Positions 27,312 to 37,165 of a stretch of 64,000 nt of DNA are shown here, piece after piece. The notes beneath the pieces were generated by a model. The model did no database searches, was not told where the DNA came from, and saw nothing but the letters and a program-made list of their open reading frames with translations. Origin of the DNA: Henriciella sp. (GTDB lineage Bacteria > Pseudomonadota > Alphaproteobacteria > Caulobacterales > Hyphomonadaceae); contig NZ_JAPYPG010000003.1 in the NCBI RefSeq assembly GCF_029937755.1, forward strand, positions 310,001-374,000. The letters run 5' to 3'. The first letter of the stretch is position 1. Each line of letters opens with the position of its first letter. The position numbers and the translations under genes were made by a program.

Positions 27312-28156
27312 GCTTCTTTCGGAAACCGCTTCGCGAAGGCTTCCGGGTCGAAGATGCGGATGATGCCGGACTGACTGCCGGTGGCCATCAGCGTGCCATC
27401 GTCGGCGAACATGGCGATGCGGCCATGCACGAAACCATTGTGGACACCTTCGATCTGGATGTCGCAGCAGACCCATTCGGTCTCCACGATCTTGCGGATG
27501 CGCAGCGTATTATCGAGAGAGTTGGCGCCGGCCGGAAGCCCCAGCGCGTGGCTTGTGCCGGACGGCACGAAATCATTGATGATCGCCAGCATGGCCGAAT
27601 CGATCGGTGCCCCGGTCTTCGCCCGGCCCCACAGGACGACGCGGCCATCCTCGCTGCGTCCGCCGGAAATCTGCCGGCGCGGGGCGTAACGGCCCTGGGC
27701 GACCCGCATGTCGAGGAAGGTGTGGAGGTCCTCCGAGGTCTCGTCAAAGCGCGGCATGGGCGGACAGTCTTCGGGCGGGGCGACATCCGGCTTGGTCAGC
27801 CACTGATGCGATTGGTCGGATTCGCGTTCCCCGACAGCGGCATTCACCGTGAAGATCTCACGCTCGGCAATATGGGCGAGCACGCGCGCCTGGGTGATGT
27901 TCTTGCCGACAATGGGGGCCCGCACATCCACATCGACGACATCCGGCGGGTTGGCGAAGGAGAGGTACTGCGCCGTCGCCCAGATGCAGGGCCGGCCCGT
28001 GGTGCGCTCGAGCGCGGTGATGGCGGTGGCGAGGCCAACGCCGCCGAACAGGAATTTGTGGCCGGGCGGGCCGACGCAGAGACGCTCCTCCACCGGCAGA
28101 TAGAAGCGGTGCGGATTATGCGTCGATTTCAGATCGATAAAGGCGGAATCACTCAT
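27308..28156 (-). CDS. Acyl-CoA thioesterase (double hotdog type)
   Basis: A 282-residue protein with two hotdog repeats, as in TesB-type thioesterases. The N-terminal repeat includes FLFGGVGLATAITALERTTG and WATAQYLSFANPPDVV; the C-terminal repeat includes VHNGFVHGRIAMFADDGTL with the usual gly-rich end. It would hydrolyse acyl-CoA to free acid and CoA. The ATG at 28156 is preferred over an upstream in-frame start inside the preceding permease gene. It begins 10 bases after the oppC-like stop, so it is probably co-transcribed with the two permeases. Confidence 0.8.
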   Translation of the reverse strand: MSDSAFIDLKSTHNPHRFYLPVEERLCVGPPGHKFLFGGVGLATAITALERTTGRPCIWATAQYLSFANPPDVVDVDVRAPIVGKNITQARVLAHIAEREIFTVNAAVGERESDQSHQWLTKPDVAPPEDCPPMPRFDETSEDLHTFLDMRVAQGRYAPRRQISGGRSEDGRVVLWGRAKTGAPIDSAMLAIINDFVPSGTSHALGLPAGANSLDNTLRIRKIVETEWVCCDIQIEGVHNGFVHGRIAMFADDGTLMATGSQSGIIRIFDPEAFAKRFPKEA

Positions 28157-28166
28157 GGAAAGGCGT

Positions 28167-29069
28167 CTAGCGTTCTTTCGGATCGAGCGCATCCCTCAAC
28201 CCGTCGCCGATGAAGTTGAGGCAGAGCAGCGTGACCGCCATGAGGATCGCCGGCGCCATGAGCAGCCAGGGCTTGTCCTGCATTTCCTTGGCGCCATTGG
28301 AGATCAGCACGCCGAGCGAGGTCAGCGGCTCGTTCACGCCAAGGCCGAGGAAGGAGAGGAAGCTTTCGGCCATGATCACGACCGGGATGGTCAGCGTCAC
28401 ATAGACCGCGACAGGGCCGACCACGTTGGGCAGGATGTGGCGGCGGATGATGGCCGGGCCCGAAACACCGGCAGCCCGCGCGGCCTCAATGAATTCCTTG
28501 CCCTTGATGGCAAGCGTCTGGCCGCGCACGATCCGGCTCATGGTCAGCCACTCGACGGCACCGATGGCGGCGAAGATCAGGATGATATTCCGCCCGAATA
28601 CGGTCAGCAGCAGGATGACGAAGAAGATGAAGGGCATGGCGTAGAGCACGTCCACGAACCGCATCATGATGTTGTCGACCTTGCCGCCGACAAAGCCGGC
28701 AATCGCGCCCCAGGTCACCCCGATGATCAGCGAGACGATGGTCGCCACCAGACCCACCGACATGGAAATCCGCAGGCCCAGCAGGTTACGCGCGACCAGG
28801 TCGCGGCCCTGCTCGTCGGTGCCCAGCAGGTGCCAGTTCTGCAAGGTTGGCGGCAGTTCGGTATCGGCCGAGATTTGGCTGTAATCATGCACCCAGAGCA
28901 TCGGGCCGAAAGCGGCGAGCAGGATCAGCACGCCCAGAACCCACATGGAGACGACGGCGGCCTTGTTGTTGAACAGGCGGCGCTTGGCATCATCCCAGAG
29001 CGAGCGGCCGCCAGCGATCGCCTGCTCCACGGGGTCCTTGCGGCCTGTCATGTCGAGCGTATCAACCAT
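28167..29069 (-). CDS. Peptide/nickel-type ABC transporter permease, OppC/DppC-like
   Basis: A 300-residue inner membrane permease with the N-terminal OppC extension, six transmembrane helices and the ATPase-coupling EAA loop (EFIEAARAAGVSGPAIIRRH). NWHLLGTDEQGRDLVAR is the diagnostic periplasmic segment. The start overlaps the upstream permease stop by one base (TGATG). No substrate-binding protein or ATPase gene is visible in this operon. Confidence 0.9.
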   Translation of the reverse strand: MVDTLDMTGRKDPVEQAIAGGRSLWDDAKRRLFNNKAAVVSMWVLGVLILLAAFGPMLWVHDYSQISADTELPPTLQNWHLLGTDEQGRDLVARNLLGLRISMSVGLVATIVSLIIGVTWGAIAGFVGGKVDNIMMRFVDVLYAMPFIFFVILLLTVFGRNIILIFAAIGAVEWLTMSRIVRGQTLAIKGKEFIEAARAAGVSGPAIIRRHILPNVVGPVAVYVTLTIPVVIMAESFLSFLGLGVNEPLTSLGVLISNGAKEMQDKPWLLMAPAILMAVTLLCLNFIGDGLRDALDPKER

Positions 29070-30067
29070 CAGTCGTACTTCACCTTGGGATCGAGGAGGG
29101 CGTAGAGGATGTCTGCGATCAGATTGAAGATGACGATCAGGGTCGCGTAGATGATGAGCGCGCCCATGACGAGCGTATAGTCCCGGTTGATCGCGCCATC
29201 CACAAAGTAGGAGCCCATGCCCGGCAGGCCAAAGATGCGCTCGATGACCAGCGAGCCGGTCATCACCCGCGCCATGGCCGGGCCGGCATAGGACACCAGC
29301 GGCAGCACCGCCGATGGCAGGACGTGGCGCATGATCACCGTGCGCTCGGCAAGGCCCTTGGCGCGGGCGGTGCGCACATGCGGCGAGCGCATCGTCTCGA
29401 TGGTCGAGGCGCGCATCAGCCGCGAAATGATCGCGATCTGCGGCAGCGCCAGGGTCAGCACTGGCAGCGTCATATTGTGCAGGCTCATCCCGATATTGGG
29501 ATATTCACCCAGTCCGCCAACGGCGAACAGGCCGGCACCGAGTGCCAGCGTCAGGATCAGGATCGGGCCGGTCACGAAGGTCGGGATGGAGATGCCCGCC
29601 ATGGCGATCCCCATAACGGTATAGTCGCCCGCCGTGTTCTGGCGCAGCCCGGCAAAAACGCCGAGCGCGGTGCCCACTGTCAGTGCCACCAGCATTGCCA
29701 GCGAACCGACCGCGAGACTGACCGGCAGGCCGTCGGCGATAAGGTCGTTCACCGACTTGCCGAGCGTCTTCATGGAAGGGCCGAAATCGCCCTGCAGGAC
29801 GCCGAGAAGATAGTCCGTGAACTGCTTCCAAAGCGGCTGGTCGAGGCCGAATTTTGCCTTGATGGCCGCCTCGGTCGCCGCATTCAGCTTGCGTTCGCCA
29901 TCGAACGGCCCGCCCGGGGCCAGGCGCATCATGAAGAAGGCAACGGCAATGATGACGAGAAGCGTCGGAATCGCGAACAGCAGCCGGCGTAAGACATAAG
30001 CCCAGGGAATACGGGAGAGGCTTCTCTGTAGCGCTGACACGTCGGGCTTTTCTCTTTTCCGTTTCAC
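29069..30067 (-). CDS. Peptide/nickel-type ABC transporter permease, OppB/DppB-like
   Basis: A 332-residue permease with the OppB layout: first helix LLFAIPTLLVIIAVAFFMMR followed by the periplasmic APGGPFDGE and KFGLDQPLWKQFTDYL segments, and the EAA loop near HVRTARAKGLAERTVIMRHV. The start is a GTG at 30067. It pairs with the OppC-like gene that follows. Solute may be peptides or another small molecule; the missing partner genes prevent a firmer call. Confidence 0.9.
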   Translation of the reverse strand: MKRKREKPDVSALQRSLSRIPWAYVLRRLLFAIPTLLVIIAVAFFMMRLAPGGPFDGERKLNAATEAAIKAKFGLDQPLWKQFTDYLLGVLQGDFGPSMKTLGKSVNDLIADGLPVSLAVGSLAMLVALTVGTALGVFAGLRQNTAGDYTVMGIAMAGISIPTFVTGPILILTLALGAGLFAVGGLGEYPNIGMSLHNMTLPVLTLALPQIAIISRLMRASTIETMRSPHVRTARAKGLAERTVIMRHVLPSAVLPLVSYAGPAMARVMTGSLVIERIFGLPGMGSYFVDGAINRDYTLVMGALIIYATLIVIFNLIADILYALLDPKVKYD

Positions 30068-30162
30068 CAGAAGCGGTTATCGGCTCTTGGAACTCCGACC
30101 CCGCGATCCTAGGTTCACGCCACAGGTTCGCTTGTCAACGCTACATGACACCGAGGTAACAG

Positions 30163-30573
30163 ATGGCCGACATCCGCAAAGTGACAGACTATTTCGCTGT
30201 CGCCCCCCAGATTGACGAGTCGGATGTGGAGGAGATCGCCTCCCGGGGATACAAGACGATTATTGCCAATCGCCCGGATGGGGAAGGCGGGATCGACCAG
30301 CCGCGCATGGGCTCGATTCGCACCAAGGCCGAGGGGAAGGGAATCACCTTCGTCGCCCTGCCCTTTTCGGGCGCGCCGACCCCGGAAATCATCGAACGCA
30401 TGCAGTCAATTTTGAACGAAGCGCCGACTCCGGTGTTGGCTTATTGCCGCACTGGCACACGCTCGATCACGGCGTGGGCACTTAGCCATGGCGGACAGGG
30501 CCAGGCCGACGAAATCGTCGATACGGCCGCAGATGCAGGCTATGATCTCTCCAGTCTCAAATCCCTGCTCTGA
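30163..30573 (+). CDS. DUF442/TIGR01244-type phosphatase-like protein
   Basis: A 136-residue protein of the family named beta-lactamase hydrolase-like (PF04273). The P-loop-like Cys motif LAYCRTGTRSITAW is close to the CX5R signature of tyrosine phosphatases and also resembles rhodanese-type sulfurtransferases. Homologues in Xylella and Agrobacterium are fused to a metallo-beta-lactamase sulfur dioxygenase; here an MBL-fold gene lies 1.1 kb downstream, separated by the ATP-grasp gene. A GAGGT ribosome site precedes the ATG. A sulfide or persulfide role is inference. Confidence 0.8.
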   Translation: MADIRKVTDYFAVAPQIDESDVEEIASRGYKTIIANRPDGEGGIDQPRMGSIRTKAEGKGITFVALPFSGAPTPEIIERMQSILNEAPTPVLAYCRTGTRSITAWALSHGGQGQADEIVDTAADAGYDLSSLKSLL

Positions 30574-30697
30574 TCAATAAATCGTGTGCCAAAGTGAGCG
30601 GGAGCACCCTCGTGCTACAGCCGTAAATGGTTGAAACTGCTGGCATGGCGTGCGATCCACTTTTGCTACGTCTGAGGGGGCGGTGAGGAGAAATTGG

Positions 30698-31633
30698 ATG
30701 TCACGTAACTGGCTGACAGATTTCAAGTACGAGGACGGCGCCTGGCTGGTGAAGAAGACCGGGCACCGCGTCCCGGCGAATTATCAGCTGGCCAACGATA
30801 TCTTCACCTGGCTGACCTTCTACACACTGGCCCAGTCCTGGCGCACCTGGCGTCGAATCACCGGGCACAAGCGCCCCACCATTGCCTTCCACCCCGACAA
30901 ACCACGGCCCTGGTATTTCATCTGGCCGGTCATGCATGCCTCCGGCGCAAAGCTGATCTCCGACGTCTCCACGGCCGACATCGTTTTCCAGTTCGACGAC
31001 TCGACACATGTCACGCATGAGGCCCCAAAGACCAAGCCCGGCGCGAAACTGGTCAATTTCGGGTGCACCGACATCTCCAAATCCAATGTCGCCTCCGCTT
31101 TCGAGCGCGCGGCCGGCTACAGCCTGAAGGTCGATCCGCGCTCCTATGAGGGCCCGATGGTGGAAAAGTCGGAGAAGAATGCCTGTCATGACGGACGAAT
31201 CATCGAAGGTCCGATGGAGCCGCTCGACGACAAGACCTATCAGCGCCTGATCGACAACGAGATCGATGGCGGCCTGGTCGAAGACCTGCGCTGTTGCATT
31301 GTCGGCGGCAGTCCGACGGTCGTCTTCCGCAAGCGCCGCCCGCTGGCCCGCCGATTCCTGAACGAGAATGCTGAAGTTTTGCTCGACGAGCCCAGGAACT
31401 GCTACTCAACCGATGAAATTGCTGTGATTGAGCGCTTTGCCGCAGAGCTCGGGCTGGATTGGGGCGGCGTAGACGTGTTACGCGACCGGGCTTCAGGTCG
31501 CATCTTCATTGTGGACGCAAACAAGACGGATATGGGCCCGCCGGTGGCACTGAAGCTTGCTCACAAGCTGAAGTCGACCCGCCGCATGGCCAAAGCCTTC
31601 GTCACTGCGTTTACCGGGAAGCGGTCAGCCTAG
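30698..31633 (+). CDS. ATP-grasp-like protein of unknown substrate
   Basis: A 311-residue cytoplasmic protein. The C-terminal part reads LGLDWGGVDVLRDRASGRIF followed by IVDANKTDMGPP, the metal- and nucleotide-binding end of ATP-grasp ligases. A possible ATP-binding lysine lies near GPMVEKSEKNACHDGRI. The N-terminal half contains TIAFHPDKPRPWYFIWPVMH. The ATG at 30698 is chosen because GAGGAG lies 8 bases upstream. ATP-grasp enzymes couple carboxylates to amines or thiols, or add phosphate; which applies here is unknown. It follows the DUF442 gene by 124 bases. Confidence 0.6.
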   Translation: MSRNWLTDFKYEDGAWLVKKTGHRVPANYQLANDIFTWLTFYTLAQSWRTWRRITGHKRPTIAFHPDKPRPWYFIWPVMHASGAKLISDVSTADIVFQFDDSTHVTHEAPKTKPGAKLVNFGCTDISKSNVASAFERAAGYSLKVDPRSYEGPMVEKSEKNACHDGRIIEGPMEPLDDKTYQRLIDNEIDGGLVEDLRCCIVGGSPTVVFRKRRPLARRFLNENAEVLLDEPRNCYSTDEIAVIERFAAELGLDWGGVDVLRDRASGRIFIVDANKTDMGPPVALKLAHKLKSTRRMAKAFVTAFTGKRSA

Positions 31634-31681
31634 TCACGTCCTACATCTGATGGGCGATTCGAAAACTGCCGAAGAGGTCCC

Positions 31682-32593
31682 ATGGGCATCCCGTTCGTCA
31701 AAGAGTTTGATTTTGAATATGGTAAAGTGGAGCAGGTGTCTCCGCTGATCCGCCGCGTTGTCGCGAACAATCCCGGTCCGTTCACGTTTGTCGGAACCGG
31801 CGTCTATATCATCGGCCATGGCGAGGTTGCCGTGCTCGATCCGGGCCCCGACCTGCCAGAGCATTTCGAGGTCCTGAAAGAGGTCCTCAAGGACGAGACC
31901 ATCACGCATGTTCTCGTCAGCCACGGACACTCCGACCACTCCCCGCTGGCCCAGCCGCTGGCCGACTGGGCGGGTTGCAAGACTTACGCAAAGAACTGCG
32001 GCGAGCCGACAGCCAAGGGCGAGCTTGGATCGGCCGACGATCTGGGCTTTATGCCGGACGTGAAGGTTGGCGATGGCGACGTCATCTCCGGCCCCGGCTG
32101 GACGATCGACGTCATCGAGACCCCTGGCCATACCTCGAACCATCTCTGTTTCGGGCTCCGTGAAGAGAATGCCTGCCTGTCGGGCGATCACATCATGGGC
32201 TGGTCGACCACAATCGTCGCGCCGCCGGACGGCAACATGGCCGACTATATGCGCTCGCTCGACAAGATCGAGGCCCGCAATTTTGACATCCTCTGGCCAA
32301 CTCATGGCGAAGCTGTCCGCGAGGATGTGAACGGCTTTATCCAGGCCTACCGCCAGCACCGCCTCGACCGCGAATCCGCGATCATCAAGCATCTGAAATC
32401 CGGCGAGACGAACATCCCGCGCATGGTCGAGACCATGTATGCTGATGTCGACAAGCGCCTGCATCCGGCTGCCGCCATGTCGGTGCTGGGCCATATGCTC
32501 AAGCTGGTCGAGGAAGGCCTAGTCGAGACGGCAGACACCACGCCCACCGTGCGGTCGAAATTTGCCTGGAAGGCGCTCCAGAAGACGGGTTAA
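31682..32593 (+). CDS. Metallo-beta-lactamase-fold hydrolase
   Basis: A 303-residue protein. The metal-binding motif HGHSDHSPLA (HxHxDH), the second His in ETPGHTSNHL and Asp in LSGDHIMGW are all present, giving a complete dinuclear site. The C-terminal 80 residues (from FIQAYRQHRLDRESAI) form the winged-helix domain seen in LACTB2-like hydrolases. Substrates of this group include RNA, thioesters and lactones, so the specific activity is open. It ends 4 bases into the convergent DJ-1/PfpI gene. Confidence 0.85.
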   Translation: MGIPFVKEFDFEYGKVEQVSPLIRRVVANNPGPFTFVGTGVYIIGHGEVAVLDPGPDLPEHFEVLKEVLKDETITHVLVSHGHSDHSPLAQPLADWAGCKTYAKNCGEPTAKGELGSADDLGFMPDVKVGDGDVISGPGWTIDVIETPGHTSNHLCFGLREENACLSGDHIMGWSTTIVAPPDGNMADYMRSLDKIEARNFDILWPTHGEAVREDVNGFIQAYRQHRLDRESAIIKHLKSGETNIPRMVETMYADVDKRLHPAAAMSVLGHMLKLVEEGLVETADTTPTVRSKFAWKALQKTG

Positions 32594-33291
32594 GGCGCGA
32601 ACCCCAAGCCCTTCGCAATCTCTCTCACCTTGTCCACACGCCCCGGCGCGGCCTTGTTGACCAGCGCCCAATAGCGCTCGAGCGTCGCCGGGCCGGCCTT
32701 GTCCGGAGTGCCGGAATCAAACGGCGGGTGCGGGTCGTATTCGATGGAGAGCTGGATGAATTTCGCGTGGTCCTCGCCACGGATGCGGGCGGCCAGCGCC
32801 AGCGCGAAATCGATGCCCGACGTCACGCCGCCTCCGGTCAGGCGATTGCCGTCCAGAACGACTCTTTGCTTCGTGGGGCTCGCGCCGAAGAAGGCGAGTT
32901 GCTCATGCGACGCCCAGTGGGTCGTCGCTTCATAGCCGCTCAGCAGACCAGCCGCGCCCAGCACAAGTGCACCGGTACAGACGCTGGTGACCCAGTCGGC
33001 CCCCTCTCCCATCCGGCGGACCCAGTCGAGCGCCTCTGCATCCTGCATGACATCCACCGTCCCGAAACCACCCGGCACGCAGAGGATATCGGCCTGGCCC
33101 ATCTCCCCGAAGGTCTTCGTCGGCAGCAGGGGAAAGCCGGAATCGGTCGGCACGGGGTCACGCGTCTTCCAGACAAGATCGACCGTCGTATTGCCGAGCC
33201 GCGAGAGCACCTGCGCCGGGCCGGTCAGGTCCAGCTGGGTGACGTTCGGAAAGACGAGGAATGCGACGGAAATCGGAGACAGGTCGGGCAT
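32590..33291 (-). CDS. DJ-1/PfpI family protein, isonitrile hydratase-like
   Basis: A 233-residue glutamine amidotransferase-fold protein. The nucleophile Cys lies in the elbow WVTSVCTGALVLGAAGLL, and YDPHPPFDSGTPDKAG is the C-terminal segment characteristic of the InhA (isonitrile hydratase) group. Early residues VAFLVFPNVTQLDLTGP are also typical. The fused AraC domain found in many relatives is absent. Activity on isonitriles is only suggested by similarity. Confidence 0.82.
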   Translation of the reverse strand: MPDLSPISVAFLVFPNVTQLDLTGPAQVLSRLGNTTVDLVWKTRDPVPTDSGFPLLPTKTFGEMGQADILCVPGGFGTVDVMQDAEALDWVRRMGEGADWVTSVCTGALVLGAAGLLSGYEATTHWASHEQLAFFGASPTKQRVVLDGNRLTGGGVTSGIDFALALAARIRGEDHAKFIQLSIEYDPHPPFDSGTPDKAGPATLERYWALVNKAAPGRVDKVREIAKGLGFAP

Positions 33292-33424
33292 GGGCAGCCC
33301 TCCATGAGGTGAGGTTCATGCCCAGGCGCACGGCTTGTCCAATGCTGCGCTCCACGGTGGTGACCCACCTTAAGCGCCAGTCACGCAGCCCGTCTCCTAT
33401 ACGCTTAAATCATCGCGCCGTCGA

Positions 33425-34327
33425 TCACGGCTCGAGACGTCCGTCTGCCCGGTCCTGGAGTTCGGAGAGAAAGCTCGACACGCGCTTGGCATTCACGCCG
33501 AGGTCCGACAGGCCGACGCGGCTGATGGAGCGCATGTCGACTCGCGTCGCGCCTTCGACGGAACGGATACGAACGGCGACGTCATCCCTGAACCCGAACC
33601 AGCCGGATGTGACTGTCGCTTCGAGCATGGTCTGCTCGACATCCTCACCCATTTCCGGCTTCGTGAAGATGTCCCAGCCGCGGTTCTCGGCGATGCGCAG
33701 CGCATAGGCGGCGACCTCGCCGGGAGACTGGTCGAAATAGACCGGTTCGATCGGGCGGTCATAGGCCGGCGGGACGGTCTCGCCATCCTCGACACGTTCC
33801 TGCTCAGCCTCTTCCTGAACTTCGGAGACATGGCGTCCGCCCATGCCGGGCCAGCGGTCCTCGATGCCCGGCGCTTCCGGAATGACCGGATCGTCCTCGA
33901 CCGGGTTCATCGCGTCGGCGCTCTTGCGCTGGGCGAGCAACGTGTCTGAGAAGCGGACCGGATCATCCCAGTCGGTCTGGATATCATGGATCGGCGGGAG
34001 GCTCGCGGCCTGGGCGCCAAAGCCGATCAGGCGGAAGAGCAGCATCAGCGCGATGAGCAGCGCCGCGAGCCCGAGAATGACCGGCTGGGTGCGCGGCGAC
34101 TTGATGAAACCGACGATCAGCGCGATGCCGGCGAGGCCGGTTGCGATAAAGGCAATGGGCGGGCCCCATCCAATGGTCATCGTGCCAAGGCCGAACTGCC
34201 AACCCCAGAGCCCGTACTTCGTCCCCAGCGCTGCTGCAGCGAACCAGATGACCGCAAGAATGGAAACGACAAGCGCCGCGCCCGACAGTTTCGTGCGCCA
34301 GCCTGCACTCTGGACAGTATCACTCAT
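33425..34327 (-). CDS. DUF1499 domain membrane protein
   Basis: A 300-residue protein with three N-terminal transmembrane segments (about residues 15-110), an acidic linker, and a C-terminal DUF1499 domain (from SPGEVAAYALRIAENRGWDI to the end). The domain is common in alphaproteobacteria and its role is unknown. The DUF1499 part probably faces the periplasm or cytoplasm next to the membrane; topology was not resolved. Confidence 0.78.
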   Translation of the reverse strand: MSDTVQSAGWRTKLSGAALVVSILAVIWFAAAALGTKYGLWGWQFGLGTMTIGWGPPIAFIATGLAGIALIVGFIKSPRTQPVILGLAALLIALMLLFRLIGFGAQAASLPPIHDIQTDWDDPVRFSDTLLAQRKSADAMNPVEDDPVIPEAPGIEDRWPGMGGRHVSEVQEEAEQERVEDGETVPPAYDRPIEPVYFDQSPGEVAAYALRIAENRGWDIFTKPEMGEDVEQTMLEATVTSGWFGFRDDVAVRIRSVEGATRVDMRSISRVGLSDLGVNAKRVSSFLSELQDRADGRLEP

Positions 34328-34422
34328 TCACTCGCTCCCGTTTCCTCAGGCGCGAGACATATCGTCTTGGCGCCTGAGGGCAAGGCCGGAAAGCAAAGCG
34401 TGAGCGGACGCGATCGGTCCGG

Positions 34423-36048
34423 TCAGGCTGTCGGGAGTGTATAGTCCTTGAACATTTCCCGCAGCTTGAGCTTGTTGATCTTGCCGGTCGCGCCGAGCGG
34501 AATTTCTTCCACGAACTGGACATCATCCGGCGTCCACCACTTGGCTATCTTGCCTTCCAGCTGCTTGAGCACCTCTTCCTTGGAGGGTGTCTCACCCGGT
34601 GCCGGCTGCACGATCAGCAGCGGGCGCTCATCCCATTTCGGGTGGTAGATGCCGATCGCGGCGGCATTGGCGACCTGCGGATGGCCGACTGCGAAGTTCT
34701 CGATGTCGATGGAGGAAATCCACTCGCCGCCGGACTTGATCACATCCTTGGCGCGGTCGGTGATCTGCATTGTCGAGTGCTCGTCCAGCGTCGCCACGTC
34801 ACCCGTGTCGAAGAAACCATTCTCGTCCAGCACCTCGCCGCCATCGCCCTTGAAGTAGGCAGAGGCAATGGCCGGACCGCGGCAGACCAGCCGGCCGGAG
34901 GTTTCCCCGTCACGCGGCAGGTCATCGCCATTGTCGTCGACGATCTTGAGTTCGACACCGAAGGGCGGACGGCCCTGCGTCAGCTTATAGGTCATCTGCT
35001 CTTCATGCGGGGCGTCGACCAGGTGCGCCGGCAATGCGCCGAGCGTGCCGAGCGGCGAGAGTTCCGTCATGCCCCAGGCATGGAAGACCTCGACATCGTA
35101 ATTCTCCTCGAAGGCCCGCAGGATCCGCTCCGGCACGGCCGAGCCGCCGATGACGACCTTGCGCAGGTGCGGCAGCTTGAGATTGTTTTCTTCGAGATAG
35201 GCCAGCAGCAGCAGCCAGACCGTCGGCACGGCCGCGGTGATCGTTACCTTCTCCTTGTCGAGCAGTTCGTAGATCGCCTTGCCGGACATGTCGGCGCCCG
35301 GCATGACGAGCTTTGCGCCGGTCGCCGGGCAGGCAAAGGCAAGCCCCCAGGCATTGGCGTGAAACATCGGCACCACCGGCAGGACGACATCAGCCGCGCC
35401 CATGCCCAGCGTGTCGACGCCCATGGTGATGAAAGTGTGGAGCACGTTGGAGCGGTGGGAATAGAGCACGCCTTTCGGGTTGCCCGTCGTGCCCGAGGTG
35501 TAGCAGAGCCCGCAAGCGGTATTCTCGTCGAAGCCGCCCCACTCGACATCCTGCGAGCGGCCATCGATCCAGAGCTCATAGGACACCGCGCCGAGCGAGT
35601 TCTCCGGCATATTGTCCGGGTCGGTCAGGATGATGAATTTCTCGATCGTCTTCAGCTGCGGTTTCGCGGCCTCGACCAGCGGCAGGAAGGTCGTATCGAA
35701 CATCAGGATACGGTCTTCGGCGTGGTTGGCGATATAGGCGATCTGGTCAGGGTGAAGACGCGGATTGATGGTGTGCAGCACAGCCCCGATGCCCATCGTG
35801 CCATACCAGGCTTCCATATGCTTGTCGGTGTTCCAGGCGAGCGTGGCGACCCGGTCGCCGAGCTTGATGCCTTCATCCTTCAGCGCACTGGAAACCTGCT
35901 TGGCGCGTTCGCGAAGCTTCCGGTAATTCGTGCGCGTGATATTGCCCTCAACCGTGCGCGTGACGATCTCGCGGTCACCATGATTATGGGCGGCATGATC
36001 CAGGACCTTGTCCACGGTCAGCTGCCAGCTCTGCATCAATCCTTGCAT
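34423..36048 (-). CDS. Long/medium-chain fatty-acid-CoA ligase
   Basis: A 541-residue adenylate-forming enzyme (ANL superfamily) that activates fatty acids with ATP and CoA. The P-loop [19 protein letters not shown], the segment [13 protein letters not shown], the hinge region [15 protein letters not shown] and the C-terminal catalytic Lys in [15 protein letters not shown] are all intact. Chain length cannot be set from motifs. It is a monocistronic gene, divergent from the glycerophosphodiesterase lipoprotein gene. Confidence 0.9.
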   Translation of the reverse strand: MQGLMQSWQLTVDKVLDHAAHNHGDREIVTRTVEGNITRTNYRKLRERAKQVSSALKDEGIKLGDRVATLAWNTDKHMEAWYGTMGIGAVLHTINPRLHPDQIAYIANHAEDRILMFDTTFLPLVEAAKPQLKTIEKFIILTDPDNMPENSLGAVSYELWIDGRSQDVEWGGFDENTACGLCYTSGTTGNPKGVLYSHRSNVLHTFITMGVDTLGMGAADVVLPVVPMFHANAWGLAFACPATGAKLVMPGADMSGKAIYELLDKEKVTITAAVPTVWLLLLAYLEENNLKLPHLRKVVIGGSAVPERILRAFEENYDVEVFHAWGMTELSPLGTLGALPAHLVDAPHEEQMTYKLTQGRPPFGVELKIVDDNGDDLPRDGETSGRLVCRGPAIASAYFKGDGGEVLDENGFFDTGDVATLDEHSTMQITDRAKDVIKSGGEWISSIDIENFAVGHPQVANAAAIGIYHPKWDERPLLIVQPAPGETPSKEEVLKQLEGKIAKWWTPDDVQFVEEIPLGATGKINKLKLREMFKDYTLPTA

Positions 36049-36153
36049 TGTCTTCTCCTCCTGCGCTCTGGCGGCGCGTGCATTTCGTAGCGTTCACAAT
36101 CCTTCTACGTCCCGTTAGGGTAGCCAGCAAGAAAAGGAAAGGTGTTCTCCCTG

Positions 36154-37161
36154 ATGAAGTGTCCCAAGAGCCTTGTTTTTGCAGCAATCGGCGCCGGTCT
36201 GCTGGCAGCTTGCGAGCAGACGGCCCCGCCAGAAACCTATTCCGAACCCGGCGGTGAAATGACCAGCACCGACATGGATGCGGATGCTGGCGACGTGCAA
36301 TCGGGCGAAACGAAGCTGGCCACGCTCTTCGACTGCGTGCGCGAGGAAGGGGGCCTGCTCCTGGCCGCGCATCGCGGCGGCCCCGCGCCCGGCTATCCCA
36401 AAAACGCGATCGAGACTCTTGATCATGCCCTCTCCAGTGCGGCCTTCGTGATGGAAGTCGACATCGCCGAGAGCCGGGATGGCACGCTCTTCCTGATGCA
36501 TGACCGCACGCTCGGGCGCACGACCAGTGGCTCCGGCGCAGTCGCCGATACCGACTGGGCGGCGATCGCTTCGCTCGACCTTGTCGACAATGAGGGCACC
36601 GTGACCGACTTCAATCCGCCAACGCTCGACGCGGCCCTCGACTGGGCGGTCGAAAACGATGCCATCCTGGAACTCGACCGCAAGGAAACGACCAGCTTCC
36701 GCAAGATCGTCTCCGCCGTGCGCGACGCCGGCGCAACGTCGAACGTCATCCTCATCACCTATAATGACGACCAGGCCCGGCAGGTCGCGAAGCTGGCGCC
36801 TGAGATGATGATGACCGCCGGTATCGGCGGCCCGCAGCATGAGGCCGAGCTGCTGGAGAGCGGGATCGACCCCGACAATCTCATCGCCTGGACCGGTACC
36901 AGCACCCCGGTCCCCGGCAAGTGGAAGGCGCTCGCCGGCAAGGGCATCGAGAGCGCCTTCGGCACGCTGGGGCGTCCGGGTGAACGCCTCGATGATCAGT
37001 ACTGGGCCGATGACGACCCATCCGAGTATAGCGAGCTTGCCCGCGGCGGGCTGACCATGCTGGCAACCGATGAGCCCTACCGCCTCGCCCGTGCTGATGG
37101 CTGGATCGGGACCGCGCAGGACATCGCCCGAAAGGAATGTATGGGCGACTTCCGGGACTAG
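36154..37161 (+). CDS. Glycerophosphodiester phosphodiesterase-family lipoprotein
   Basis: A 335-residue protein with a lipoprotein signal (lipobox LLAAC) followed by an acidic linker and a GDPD TIM-barrel domain. Catalytic motifs AHRGG and MEVDIAESRDGTLFLMHD are present; the canonical EN after HRG is altered to KNAIETL. It would cleave glycerophosphodiesters at the membrane surface. The ATG at 36154 is preferred because GGAAAGG lies upstream; a GTG at 36142 is possible. Confidence 0.82.
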   Translation: MKCPKSLVFAAIGAGLLAACEQTAPPETYSEPGGEMTSTDMDADAGDVQSGETKLATLFDCVREEGGLLLAAHRGGPAPGYPKNAIETLDHALSSAAFVMEVDIAESRDGTLFLMHDRTLGRTTSGSGAVADTDWAAIASLDLVDNEGTVTDFNPPTLDAALDWAVENDAILELDRKETTSFRKIVSAVRDAGATSNVILITYNDDQARQVAKLAPEMMMTAGIGGPQHEAELLESGIDPDNLIAWTGTSTPVPGKWKALAGKGIESAFGTLGRPGERLDDQYWADDDPSEYSELARGGLTMLATDEPYRLARADGWIGTAQDIARKECMGDFRD

Positions 37162-37165
37162 CGGC

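Noticed and set aside
34642-36090. 482-residue plus-strand frame opposite the acyl-CoA ligase
   Set aside because: The ligase has every ANL motif; the opposite frame shows none and no ribosome site.
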